Counted from the first letter of the stretch, positions 1-5,749 are shown. The stretch: 10,631 bases of DNA from Candidatus Uhrbacteria bacterium (GCA_903828685.1 CAIKNB010000021.1:1-10631); one strand, 5' to 3'. Notes: a model not told the origin generated them from the letters alone. Numbers and translations are program-made.

Positions 1-17
1 AAGAAAACATGTAACAG

Positions 18-40
18 ATTCCCCGATTAAATCGGGGAAT
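18..40. repeat. Perfect palindrome, REP-like
   Basis: The arms ATTCCCCGATT and AATCGGGGAAT pair perfectly (11 bp) around a single A, and are followed by GACAGG. There is no T-run on either side, so a Rho-independent terminator is unlikely. The form (ATTCCCCG...CGGGGAATGACA) resembles the dispersed palindromic repeats seen between genes in many bacteria. Whether it is repeated in this genome cannot be seen from one copy. Confidence 0.5.
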
Positions 41-66
41 GACAGGTAGGAAGCGGCTGGTGATTT

Positions 67-94
67 TGGCGCAAGCTAAGCGCCACGCCCCTAC
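67..94. repeat. Hairpin element with CCCCTAC tail, copy 1
   Basis: TGGCGC (67-72) pairs with GCGCCA (80-85) over a 7-base loop, and CCCCTAC follows at 88-94. A related arrangement of GC-rich hairpin plus CCCCTAC in the same orientation occurs downstream of the next gene at 893-935. The two copies suggest a REP-like dispersed element flanking the phosphoribosyltransferase gene. Confidence 0.45.
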
Positions 95-115
95 TTTAAT
101 AATATTTTGTTTGAG

Positions 116-138
116 GTAAGGTGTTGGCCGCACCTTAC
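116..138. repeat. Perfect 8-bp inverted repeat in phosphoribosyltransferase leader
   Basis: GTAAGGTG (116-123) and CACCTTAC (131-138) form a perfect 8-bp stem over a 7-base loop. No T-run follows, so it is not a typical terminator. It lies about 80 bases before the ATG at 219 and could be a leader hairpin, an operator-like site or another palindromic repeat; the sequence does not decide. Confidence 0.4.
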
Positions 139-218
139 AAGGAAGATTCCGGACGCCAGCTTTCGAAATGACGCGCGGCAATGATACAAACAAGCACTCG
201 CTAGCAAAGGGGGCTAAC

Positions 219-887
219 ATGCCATTGACTAAAAAGCAGACTCTCGCCCTGGCACTGTTCGACATCGGAGCCATCAAGTTCGGCGCATTCAAACTCAAGC
301 TGCACGAAAAAAATCCGGATGCGCCGCTTTCGCCCATCTATCTCAACTTGCGCACGCCGGATAATCCCAAACCCGGAACGCTGGACGAAGACGCGGTTAC
401 GTTGATCGCTGGCGAACTTTATACGCTGGCGTCATTGCACGATCTGGCATATACACTGGTGGCCGGAGTACCGAATGCCGGTGATCCGCTGGCCCTGGCG
501 TTTTGCCGCAAAGCCGCCAGTCGCGGACGCAGTGTTGAATATATCGCACTGCACAAGCATGAGGGGCCGGAGGGCAGGTTGATTACCGGCATGAAGCAAG
601 GCCGCTTTGCGGCTGGCGAAACCGTCCTTTTGATCGACGACCTGATCACTAAAGCCGATTCCAAACTCGAAGCCATTAAAGCGCTCGAGAGTGTCGGCCT
701 GGGGGTCAAAAACGTGGTGGTCCTGGTGGACCGCGAACAGGGGGGCGAAAAGCAGCTGCGTGACGCCGGATACGCGCTCCACTCGGTATTCGGCTTGAAG
801 CAGCTCTTGAACTTTTATGTCTTGGACGAAAAGATCACGGCCGACAAACGCGACGAGGTTCTCGCCTACCTGCGCGACAACTCGTAA
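219..887 (+). CDS. pyrE: Orotate phosphoribosyltransferase-like protein
   Basis: The 222-residue product resembles the OPRT domain of UMP synthase, which joins orotate and PRPP to give OMP in the cytoplasmic pyrimidine pathway. Visible are an N-terminal stretch like the family's (LALFDIGAIKFGAFKLK, SPIYLNLR, residues 10-45), GVPNAGDPLA (83-92), the PRPP-binding motif VLLIDDLITKADS (136-148) and DREQGG (171-176), a hallmark of UMPS-type OPRTs. The start at 219 is chosen because AAAGGGGG lies about 5 bases upstream; an in-frame ATG at 168 has no such site. Oddly, the mobile catalytic loop, normally RKxxKxH/Y-G, reads LHKHEGPEGRLITG (111-124): it is shorter and lacks the usual second lysine, so activity or substrate may differ. 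The gene stands alone between palindromic repeats, with no other pyr gene visible. The family is fairly sure; orotate as substrate is likely but not certain. Confidence 0.8.
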   Translation: MPLTKKQTLALALFDIGAIKFGAFKLKLHEKNPDAPLSPIYLNLRTPDNPKPGTLDEDAVTLIAGELYTLASLHDLAYTLVAGVPNAGDPLALAFCRKAASRGRSVEYIALHKHEGPEGRLITGMKQGRFAAGETVLLIDDLITKADSKLEAIKALESVGLGVKNVVVLVDREQGGEKQLRDAGYALHSVFGLKQLLNFYVLDEKITADKRDEVLAYLRDNS

Positions 888-892
888 CGTAC

Positions 893-935
893 GGACGCAA
901 GTCATGCGTCCCGGGCGCGCAGTCTGCGCCCCTAC
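893..935. repeat. Tandem hairpin element with CCCCTAC tail, copy 2
   Basis: Two adjacent hairpins are visible. GGACGCA pairs with TGCGTCC (893-899/905-911), and GGGCGC pairs with GCGCCC (913-918/926-931); the element ends in CCCCTAC. It resembles the element at 67-94, also with CCCCTAC in the same direction. It begins 6 bases after the phosphoribosyltransferase stop and lacks a T-run, so it looks like a REP-like element rather than the terminator. Confidence 0.45.
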
Positions 936-941
936 TCGAAC

Positions 942-976
942 ACCGCCCTGGGTCACTTGACTCCGGGGCGGTTTTA
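942..976 (+). terminator. Rho-independent terminator after phosphoribosyltransferase gene
   Basis: ACCGCCC pairs with GGGCGGT (7 bp) over a 17-base loop and is followed by TTTATTAT. It is the first T-rich hairpin after the gene ending at 887 and lies before rplA. The loop is long and the T-run short, so strength is uncertain. Confidence 0.5.
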
Positions 977-983
977 TTATAGG
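957..983 (+). promoter_or_regulatory. Possible rplA promoter
   Basis: TTGACT (957-962) could be a -35 element, with TATAGG at 978-983 as a -10 element at 15-base spacing. It overlaps the preceding terminator and would start transcription just before the L1 leader. The spacing is short and other pairings are possible, so this is only a candidate. Confidence 0.25.
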
Positions 984-1000
984 CTTCCCGCATTAAAACT

Positions 1001-1053
1001 AACGTGGGAGGTCTCCTATGCTTAGGCTACGGGGACCGACCGAACCACTACGT
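1001..1053 (+). promoter_or_regulatory. L1 autoregulatory mRNA leader (23S rRNA L1-site mimic)
   Basis: GTGGGAGG (1004-1011) and GACCGACCGAACCAC (1034-1048) recall the L1-binding region of 23S rRNA (helices 76-78), whose strands in E. coli read GUGGGAGGCU and CCGACCUUGAAAUACCAC. Outer GTGG/CCAC (1004-1007/1045-1048) form one helix; GGTCTCC/GGGGACC (1010-1016/1031-1037, one G-U pair) form the second; the loop is 1017-1030. L1 is known to repress its own translation by binding such mimics. The element ends 5 bases before ATG 1054. An SD-plus-ATG look-alike (GGGAGG with ATG 1018) lies inside this structure. Confidence 0.7.
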
Positions 1054-1743
1054 ATGCCGCGTTCCAAACGCTACACCGAGCTCAAGAAGCTCATCGAGCC
1101 CAAAAAGCTCTACACCCCAGCCGAAGCCATAGATCTGGCCAAAAAAACAGCTAAGACCAAGTTCGACGGATCCTTAGAAGTCCATGTCCGTCTGGGTATT
1201 GATTTGAAGAAAAGCGACCAACAGCTGCGCGCCACCATCGTGTTGCCCCACTCCACGGGCAAGACCAAACGCGTGGCCGCCTTCGTTCCGGCGACCAAGG
1301 AAAAGGAAGCTAAGGATGCAGGAGCCGAAATCGTTGGCGCCGAAGAGTTGATCGAACAAATCGCCAAGACCGGCAAGATCGACTTTGACGTAGCCGTGGC
1401 CACGCCCGACATGATGGCCAAGCTCGCCAAGGTGGCCAAGATTCTGGGCCCCAAAGGCATCATGCCTAACCCCAAGACCGAAACCGTAGGCCCCAACGTC
1501 AAAAAGATGGTGGAAGAACTCAAGCGCGGCAAAGTCACGCTCAAGAACGACGCCACCGGCAACCTGCATCAGGCCATCGGCAGGGTCTCGCTCGAGAGCA
1601 AAGACCTGCTGGACAACCTGGACGCCGTGCTGCAAGCCGTAAAAAAGAACAAACCGGCCAGCGCCAAGGGCGTGTACATCAAGAACGTGGTGCTGACCAC
1701 GACCATGGGCCCGGGCATCAAAGTCGATATCTCAGCCGTATAA
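1054..1743 (+). CDS. rplA: 50S ribosomal protein L1
   Basis: L1 binds the L1 stalk of 23S rRNA, helps release tRNA from the E site, and represses its own mRNA. The 229-residue product has a canonical N-terminus (MPRSKRYTELKKLI), the signature ILGPKGIMPNPK (130-141), KRGKVTLKND around 158-166 and the terminal GPGIKVD, and is full length for the family. ATG 1054 is preferred because it gives the family-typical N-terminus and directly follows the L1-site mimic. ATG 1018 in the same frame would add 12 residues (LRLRGPTEPLR-type, unlike L1) and has GGGAGG 6 bases upstream, but those bases are part of the conserved L1 motif; a start at 1018 cannot be excluded, since in some archaea the site lies inside the L1 reading frame. 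L11, L10 and L7/L12 are not adjacent, so the usual ribosomal cluster is broken here. A terminator follows at once. Confidence 0.95.
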   Translation: MPRSKRYTELKKLIEPKKLYTPAEAIDLAKKTAKTKFDGSLEVHVRLGIDLKKSDQQLRATIVLPHSTGKTKRVAAFVPATKEKEAKDAGAEIVGAEELIEQIAKTGKIDFDVAVATPDMMAKLAKVAKILGPKGIMPNPKTETVGPNVKKMVEELKRGKVTLKNDATGNLHQAIGRVSLESKDLLDNLDAVLQAVKKNKPASAKGVYIKNVVLTTTMGPGIKVDISAV

Positions 1744-1763
1744 TCAAAAAGGCGCCAAGCGCC

Positions 1764-1792
1764 AAAAGGCGGACCGCGAGGTCCGTCTTTTT
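1764..1792 (+). terminator. Rho-independent terminator of rplA
   Basis: CGGACC (1770-1775) pairs with GGTCCG (1780-1785) over a GCGA tetraloop of GNRA type. Flanking AAAAGG pairs with TCTTTT, extending the stem to about 12 bp, followed by the T-run ending at 1792. A smaller hairpin, GGCGC/GCGCC (1751-1763), precedes it. The A-run on the 5' side is short but could give weak termination from the other strand. Confidence 0.85.
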
Positions 1793-1817
1793 GGTACTTG
1801 CATATACACTGCCCGAC

Positions 1818-1832
1818 CGCTAACGTTTAGCG
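1818..1832. repeat. Perfect inverted repeat just before kinase start
   Basis: CGCTAA and TTAGCG form a 6-bp stem with a CGT loop, ending 7 bases before ATG 1840, where an SD sequence would normally lie. It may be a small operator or a translation-modulating hairpin at the head of the dTTP cluster, or chance. Confidence 0.3.
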
Positions 1833-1839
1833 TGATTTT

Positions 1840-2406
1840 ATGTCCAAACTCATTCTCGGTTTTTCCGGCATGCCTGGAGCCGGAAAAGGCACAGCCACAA
1901 AATACATCCAAGACCGGTACGGAGCCTCCATGTTCCGCTTCAGCACCGTCTTGTCAGACTGCGTGAAGCGCATATCCTTGCCTGCTTCGCGCGAGAACCT
2001 GATCAAGATGTCCGAAGCTCTGCGCAAATATTTCGGCGAGGACATCCTGGCTTATGTGGTGGAAAAGGATGCGGTGGGTGACGACTCGGACATCGTGGCC
2101 ATAGATGGCATCCGACGCTTGCAGGATTTAGCCGCCTTGGAACCCATCCCCTACTTCAAACTGATTGCCATCACGGCTCCGCCCGAAGTCCGCTTCAAAC
2201 GTTTGACCGGCCGCGGCGAACACGAGAATGAGACCGAGATGACTTGGGAACAGTTCATGAAAGAGGAACAGGCCTCGACCGAAGTAACCATCCCGCCGGT
2301 TCTCGCTCGCGCCACGGAAACCGTGGACAACTCCGGAGACTTGGCATCGTTGCAGGCGCAGCTTGATGCTCTCATGGCCAAGTACGACAAACAACCCAAA
2401 GTATGA
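1840..2406 (+). CDS. P-loop nucleotide kinase-like protein (UPF0200-like)
   Basis: The 188-residue protein has a Walker A motif GMPGAGKGT at residues 10-18, as in adenylate and nucleoside-monophosphate kinases. A DGIRRLQDL segment (89-97), then AITAPPEVRFKRLTGRGE (110-127) with its arginine-rich lid-like part, recall the archaeal UPF0200 family of predicted nucleotide kinases and, more distantly, dephospho-CoA kinase. The substrate is not evident. It is the first gene of a run with dut, thyA, folA and tmk, and its TGA overlaps the dut start (ATGA at 2403-2406), so a role in nucleotide, perhaps (d)NMP, phosphorylation is inferred from context. There is no SD sequence before ATG 1840. That this is a P-loop kinase-fold protein is well supported; its function is open. 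Confidence 0.8.
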   Translation: MSKLILGFSGMPGAGKGTATKYIQDRYGASMFRFSTVLSDCVKRISLPASRENLIKMSEALRKYFGEDILAYVVEKDAVGDDSDIVAIDGIRRLQDLAALEPIPYFKLIAITAPPEVRFKRLTGRGEHENETEMTWEQFMKEEQASTEVTIPPVLARATETVDNSGDLASLQAQLDALMAKYDKQPKV

Positions 2407-2843
2407 AAGTTCGCATCACGCGGCTGCGGCCTGACGTCGAAGTCCCGATTTACAAAACCGAAGGCGCGGCCGGATTCGATTTGGCGGCTGCCGAGGCCGT
2501 AACCATTCAGCCGAAACAAGCGCTCCCCGTGCCCACCGGTCTCGTCATCGCCGTGCCGTCTGGCCACGTATTGTTTTTGACCGCGCGCTCCAGTTTATTT
2601 TTGAAAAAAGGTCTGCAGCTCGCCAACGGCATCGGCACCATCGACAGCGACTATCGCGGACCGACTGACGAACTAAAAATCATCATCCGCAATCCCGGCG
2701 ACGCTCCGATCTCCATCGAAAAAGCCGAACGCCTGGTCAACGGGATAATCCTGCCCTTCGTGCGCGCGGAATTCGAGGAAGGAGCTGCTGATGCGCCTGA
2801 CCGCGGCGGTCTGGGTTCCACAGGCGGCTACGCTCAAAAGTGA
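2403..2843 (+). CDS. dut: dUTP diphosphatase (dUTPase)
   Basis: Trimeric dUTPase hydrolyses dUTP to dUMP and pyrophosphate, keeping uracil out of DNA and supplying ThyA. All five family motifs can be placed in the 146 residues: GAAGFDLAA (21-29), ARSSL (61-65), NGIGTIDSDYRGP (75-87, with catalytic-base Asp81 and Tyr84), ERLVNGIILPF (109-119) and DRGGLGSTGGY (133-143). Motif 4 has Asn where Gln is usual (RIAQ becomes RLVN), and motif 5, which closes over the phosphates, is a shortened form of RGxGGFGSTG. Length is normal. The start overlaps the upstream stop in ATGA, suggesting translational coupling. Confidence 0.93.
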   Translation: MKVRITRLRPDVEVPIYKTEGAAGFDLAAAEAVTIQPKQALPVPTGLVIAVPSGHVLFLTARSSLFLKKGLQLANGIGTIDSDYRGPTDELKIIIRNPGDAPISIEKAERLVNGIILPFVRAEFEEGAADAPDRGGLGSTGGYAQK

Positions 2844-2844
2844 T

Positions 2845-2873
2845 TTGACTTAATGATAGCTAATCCATAAGAT
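2845..2873 (+). promoter_or_regulatory. Predicted promoter of thyA-folA-tmk
   Basis: TTGACT (2845-2850) and TAAGAT (2868-2873) match sigma-70-type -35 and -10 elements at 5/6 and 4/6 positions with exactly 17 bases between. They sit in the only sizeable gap of the dTTP cluster, just after the dut stop, and would give a leader of about 30 bases before ATG 2910. Confidence 0.45.
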
Positions 2874-2909
2874 TCGTCCGCACATTTCTAAAAGAAAGAG
2901 AGACAGCAT

Positions 2910-3776
2910 ATGCAAGCATATCTCGATATCGTCCGTCACATCCTGGAAAAAGGCGAACGAAAAGAAAACCGCACGGGAGTCGATGCGATAACCGTGGCCG
3001 GCATCATGTTTGAGCATGATATGGCCAAGGGGTTCCCGCTCATCACCACCAAAAAGATGCCCTTCAAGACACTCCGAGTCGAGCTGGAGTTCTTCATCAA
3101 AGGCCTCACCGACAAACAATGGCTGCAGGAACGCCGTTGTTCGATTTGGGACGAATGGGCCAATCCCACCAAGGCGCCGTATGGGCATGATGAGGAATCC
3201 AAAAAGCACATGCGCGAACAACGCGATCTTGGATCGGTATACGGTTTCCAGTGGCGGCACTTCGATGCGCCCTATGACAACTGGGACACGAATTACACGG
3301 ATCAAGGTATCGATCAACTTCGCATCGTTGTGGACCGCCTCAAGAGCAATCCCAACGACCGAAGGATGATCGTTACTGCCTGGAATCCCAAGGCACTCTC
3401 GCAACAAGCTCTGCCGCCGTGCCATTACAGCTTCCAGGTCACGGTCATAAACAGCAAGCTGAACCTGCTGTGGAACCAGCGTTCGGTGGACACCATGCTC
3501 GGACTTCCCTTCAACATCGCGAGCTACGCTTTACTTTTGCACCTCCTCGCCAAAGAAAGCGGATTGGTTGAGGGCAAACTTATCGGATTCCTTGCGGATA
3601 CGCACATTTATGTGAACCACGTTGAGGGCGCCAAAATGCAACTCGCGCGCGCGCCTCGGGCTTTACCGCGCATTATCACCGAGCCATTCACTTCGATTTT
3701 CGACTGGACCGGCGATCACACGCGCCTGGAAGGATACGAGCCTCATGACAAAATCGAATTCCCCATCGCGGTTTAA
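2910..3776 (+). CDS. thyA: Thymidylate synthase
   Basis: ThyA methylates dUMP to dTMP using 5,10-methylene-tetrahydrofolate, which becomes dihydrofolate. The 288 residues carry the phosphate-binding Arg near RTG (21-23), the catalytic cysteine in LPPCHYSFQV (Cys161), QRSVDTMLGLPFNIASY (190-206) for dUMP binding and DTHIYVNH (230-237). It is slightly longer than the 264-residue E. coli enzyme; the extra residues fall around 85-105 (ANPTKAPYGHDEESKKH region), as in the longer Lactobacillus-type enzymes. The start has a purine-rich AAAGAAAGAGAG upstream, a weak SD. The gene lies directly before folA, which regenerates tetrahydrofolate, a classic pairing. Confidence 0.97.
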   Translation: MQAYLDIVRHILEKGERKENRTGVDAITVAGIMFEHDMAKGFPLITTKKMPFKTLRVELEFFIKGLTDKQWLQERRCSIWDEWANPTKAPYGHDEESKKHMREQRDLGSVYGFQWRHFDAPYDNWDTNYTDQGIDQLRIVVDRLKSNPNDRRMIVTAWNPKALSQQALPPCHYSFQVTVINSKLNLLWNQRSVDTMLGLPFNIASYALLLHLLAKESGLVEGKLIGFLADTHIYVNHVEGAKMQLARAPRALPRIITEPFTSIFDWTGDHTRLEGYEPHDKIEFPIAV

Positions 3777-3777
3777 C

Positions 3778-4257
3778 ATGGTCAACATCATCGTAGCGGT
3801 TGCAGACAACTGGTGCATCGGTAAAAACGGTGCCCTGCCTTGGCGCATTCCTGAGGACATGAAGCGCTTCAAGGAATTGACCTCTGGCCATCCGGTCATC
3901 ATGGGACGCAAAACCTGGGAATCGCTGCCCGAGGAGTTCCGACCTCTGCCCAATCGCACCAATATCGTGGTGACGCGCCAGTCCGATTATCATCTGCCAA
4001 CCGGAGTGGAACTGGCCGTATCGTTGGAGCAGGCATTGACCAACCATGAACGTGAGGATGTGTTCGTCATAGGCGGAGCCCAGATTTACGCTGCGGCCCT
4101 GCCGCTAGCGCAGCATCTCTACGTCACCCATGTTGCCAAGACCGTGGACGGGGATGCTTTTTTCCCCGCCATCGATCCGACGGTCTGGCACCTCGCGGCT
4201 GCGGAACAGCGCGACGGATATTCCTTCAACATCTACGACCGTACGGTTAGAGTATAA
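3778..4257 (+). CDS. folA: Dihydrofolate reductase
   Basis: DHFR reduces dihydrofolate to tetrahydrofolate with NADPH, closing the folate loop opened by ThyA. The 159-residue product has the normal length. Visible are IVAVADNWCIGKNGALPW (5-22, including the Met20-loop region), catalytic Asp27 in RIPEDMKRF, MGRKTWESLP for NADPH binding, and VIGGAQIYAAALP with the conserved Gly-Gly pair. ATG 3778 is one base after the thyA stop and begins exactly at the family N-terminus; a longer in-frame reading back to 3622 only overlaps thyA and has no family match. No SD sequence is seen, so translation probably depends on coupling to thyA. Confidence 0.96.
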   Translation: MVNIIVAVADNWCIGKNGALPWRIPEDMKRFKELTSGHPVIMGRKTWESLPEEFRPLPNRTNIVVTRQSDYHLPTGVELAVSLEQALTNHEREDVFVIGGAQIYAAALPLAQHLYVTHVAKTVDGDAFFPAIDPTVWHLAAAEQRDGYSFNIYDRTVRV

Positions 4258-4258
4258 T
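4253..4258 (+). promoter_or_regulatory. Perfect TATAAT just upstream of tmk
   Basis: TATAAT overlaps the folA stop codon and ends 6 bases before ATG 4265, so a transcript from it would begin at or next to the start codon (leaderless). No good -35 element is seen at 16-18 bases, only TTCAAC at larger spacing. It may be chance, since TAA is required by the stop. Confidence 0.3.
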
Positions 4259-4264
4259 CGAGTT

Positions 4265-4927
4265 ATGCAAGGAAAATTCATCGTCATCGACGGCACCGAT
4301 GGCTCGGGCAAAACCGTCCAGGCCAATCGGCTCATCGAGCGGCTGCGTGCGCAAGGACGCGAAGCCCAGCTTTGGGATTTTCCGCAATACGGCAAACCCT
4401 CGGCGTACTTCGTAGAAAAATACCTGCATGGCGATTACGGCGGCGTGAACGAGGTCGGCCCCAAAGCCGCTTCCATATTCTTCGCCCTGGATCGCTACGA
4501 CGCAGCTGCGCGCATGCGCGAGGCGCTGGCTGCCGGTACGGTTCTGATCTCCAACCGCTATGTCTCGGCCAATAAGGGACACCAGATGGGCAAGATCACA
4601 GAGCCATCGGCGCAAGAAGAATTCTTACGCTGGCTCAACGAGCTGGAATACGGCACACTGGGCATCCCCAAACCTGACTTGACGGTACTGCTCCACGTCA
4701 CGGCGGAAATCGGCTTTGAACTTTCGCGCTCGCGCGACGGCTCCAAAACCGACATCCACCAGGCCGACATCGAGCATCTGCGCGCGGCCGAACGCGCCTA
4801 CCTGCGCTTGCCGGAAATCGATACGGCCGAAAATTGGCAGGCCGTGGAATGCGTTGAGGACGGAAAGCTCCTGCCTATCGACGCAATCCATGAACGCCTC
4901 TGGGCGCTGGTCTCTCCCCTGCTCTGA
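4265..4927 (+). CDS. tmk: Thymidylate kinase (dTMP kinase)
   Basis: Tmk phosphorylates dTMP to dTDP with ATP. The 220-residue product has the P-loop GTDGSGKT (10-17), the DFP segment (38-40), FALDRYDAA (73-81) with the arginine that contacts substrate, and a lid-like RSRDGSKTDIHQADIEHL (154-171). The usual DR(Y/H) motif after strand three reads ISNRYVSANKGHQMGK (95-110), with Asn for Asp. ATG 4265 lies 7 bases after the folA stop and starts exactly before the P-loop strand; there is no SD sequence, and a longer reading from 4130 would only overlap folA. It is the last gene of the dTTP cluster, with a terminator 4 bases after the stop. Confidence 0.92.
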   Translation: MQGKFIVIDGTDGSGKTVQANRLIERLRAQGREAQLWDFPQYGKPSAYFVEKYLHGDYGGVNEVGPKAASIFFALDRYDAAARMREALAAGTVLISNRYVSANKGHQMGKITEPSAQEEFLRWLNELEYGTLGIPKPDLTVLLHVTAEIGFELSRSRDGSKTDIHQADIEHLRAAERAYLRLPEIDTAENWQAVECVEDGKLLPIDAIHERLWALVSPLL

Positions 4928-4931
4928 AACC

Positions 4932-4956
4932 AGGCGGTCCGTCCGGACCGCCTTTT
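4932..4956 (+). terminator. Rho-independent terminator of tmk
   Basis: GGCGGTCC (4933-4940) and GGACCGCC (4945-4952) form a perfect 8-bp stem, 9 with the flanking A-T pair, over loop GTCC, followed by TTTT. Its position right after the tmk stop marks the end of the dTTP cluster. Confidence 0.85.
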
Positions 4957-4971
4957 GTATTCCATAAAGGC

Positions 4972-5000
4972 TTGACCGCCAGGCCAAAACATGGAATATT
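4972..5000 (+). promoter_or_regulatory. Predicted promoter of the dsRBD/nuclease-like gene
   Basis: TTGACC (4972-4977) and AATATT (4995-5000) match the -35 and -10 consensus at 5/6 and 4/6 with a 17-base spacer. Transcription would begin near 5007, downstream of ATG 4991, which supports translation from ATG 5054 instead. Confidence 0.4.
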
Positions 5001-5053
5001 TCCCTGGGTCTTCCGATCTTTTTACGCTTCACAACCCCGGAGGCAGCTTCGCA

Positions 5054-5749
5054 ATGCAAGGTGACCAAACAAGCAGCTCCATCAACATAAAAATCCTCGA
5101 AGAGCCCGCCAAGGGCAATGAGTACAAATGGGTAGCGCGGGCCATCATCGACAACCTGCACAGCGGCATCGGCATGCATCAGAACAAACAAAGCGCCATT
5201 ATGTTGGCCAAGAAGAATGCGCTGGATGAAAGCTTGGGTCGACGCGCAGTGCTTATGCCGAAGACTTTTTCGAAGGCGGATAAGCTTGCTGAGGTGCCTG
5301 CGATCATGACGTCGCATGCCACTTCTTCAACCGCAGAAGCACACCCGTCCAACCAACGGAGCGCCGCGACTTCCAATGCGCCAGGCATCTTAAAGCTCAT
5401 TGGACAGTTGGGGCACGAACGTGGAGAAAAAGCCGAGGAGCTTGTCTTCAATGCTTTCGCAGGAATGGTTCCCGATGCGCCGAGCTGGTTCGTGAGGCTC
5501 GAACGAGCCACGCCTGAACAGGACCGGCGCGGAATCGATGCCATTGTGGTAACTAACGATCTGGGAGAGCTCTTTATCCAGATCAAAAGCTCTTTGGCCG
5601 GATTCATGCGCTTCCTGGATGGGCGTCCGCAGGCCAACATCAGCTGCATTGTCGTGACCGTTGCCCACACGGATAAGGAAATCCGCCAAAATGTCTACGC
5701 TGCGGCTTCGGCACTGCGGCGCAACAAGCGGCACAAGCTCGAAGACTGA
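5054..5749 (+). CDS. Putative dsRBD-like plus PD-(D/E)XK nuclease-like fusion protein
   Basis: I do not recognise this 231-residue protein as a named family. Residues about 10-63 (SINIKILEEPA, YKWVARAIID, LHSGIGMHQNKQSAIMLAKK) follow the strand-strand-strand-helix pattern of a double-stranded RNA-binding domain, including GxG and a lysine/alanine-rich last helix, though the first helix is missing or weak. A Ser/Ala/Thr-rich linker (about 64-108) follows. The C-terminal half has a glutamate-rich helix (HERGEKAEELVFNAF, 121-135), then RRGIDAIVV with Asp162 and FIQIKSS with Gln176 and Lys178. This is the D...QxK spacing of Mrr-like PD-(D/E)XK nucleases. The start at 5054 has GGAGG 10 bases upstream and fits the promoter; ATG 4991 in frame would add 21 residues without an SD. 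It is a stand-alone gene converging on a methyltransferase-like gene. Both domain calls come from motif reading only: the nuclease half is more secure than the RNA-binding half. Confidence 0.7.
   Translation: MQGDQTSSSINIKILEEPAKGNEYKWVARAIIDNLHSGIGMHQNKQSAIMLAKKNALDESLGRRAVLMPKTFSKADKLAEVPAIMTSHATSSTAEAHPSNQRSAATSNAPGILKLIGQLGHERGEKAEELVFNAFAGMVPDAPSWFVRLERATPEQDRRGIDAIVVTNDLGELFIQIKSSLAGFMRFLDGRPQANISCIVVTVAHTDKEIRQNVYAAASALRRNKRHKLED

Noticed and set aside
168..218. N-terminal extension of the phosphoribosyltransferase from ATG 168
   Set aside because: It has no SD sequence, and the ATG at 219 has AAAGGGGG; the extension (TRGNDTNKHSLAKGAN) has no family match.
432..956. Long antisense frame opposite the phosphoribosyltransferase gene
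   Set aside because: It runs over conserved coding sequence and its product shows no recognisable motif; it is a shadow of high-GC codon use.
2850..3425. Antisense frame opposite thyA
   Set aside because: It overlaps a clear ThyA with conserved catalytic residues and has no domain of its own.
4625..5317. Antisense frame across tmk and its terminator
   Set aside because: It would read through a strong terminator and into the next gene, with no recognisable motif.
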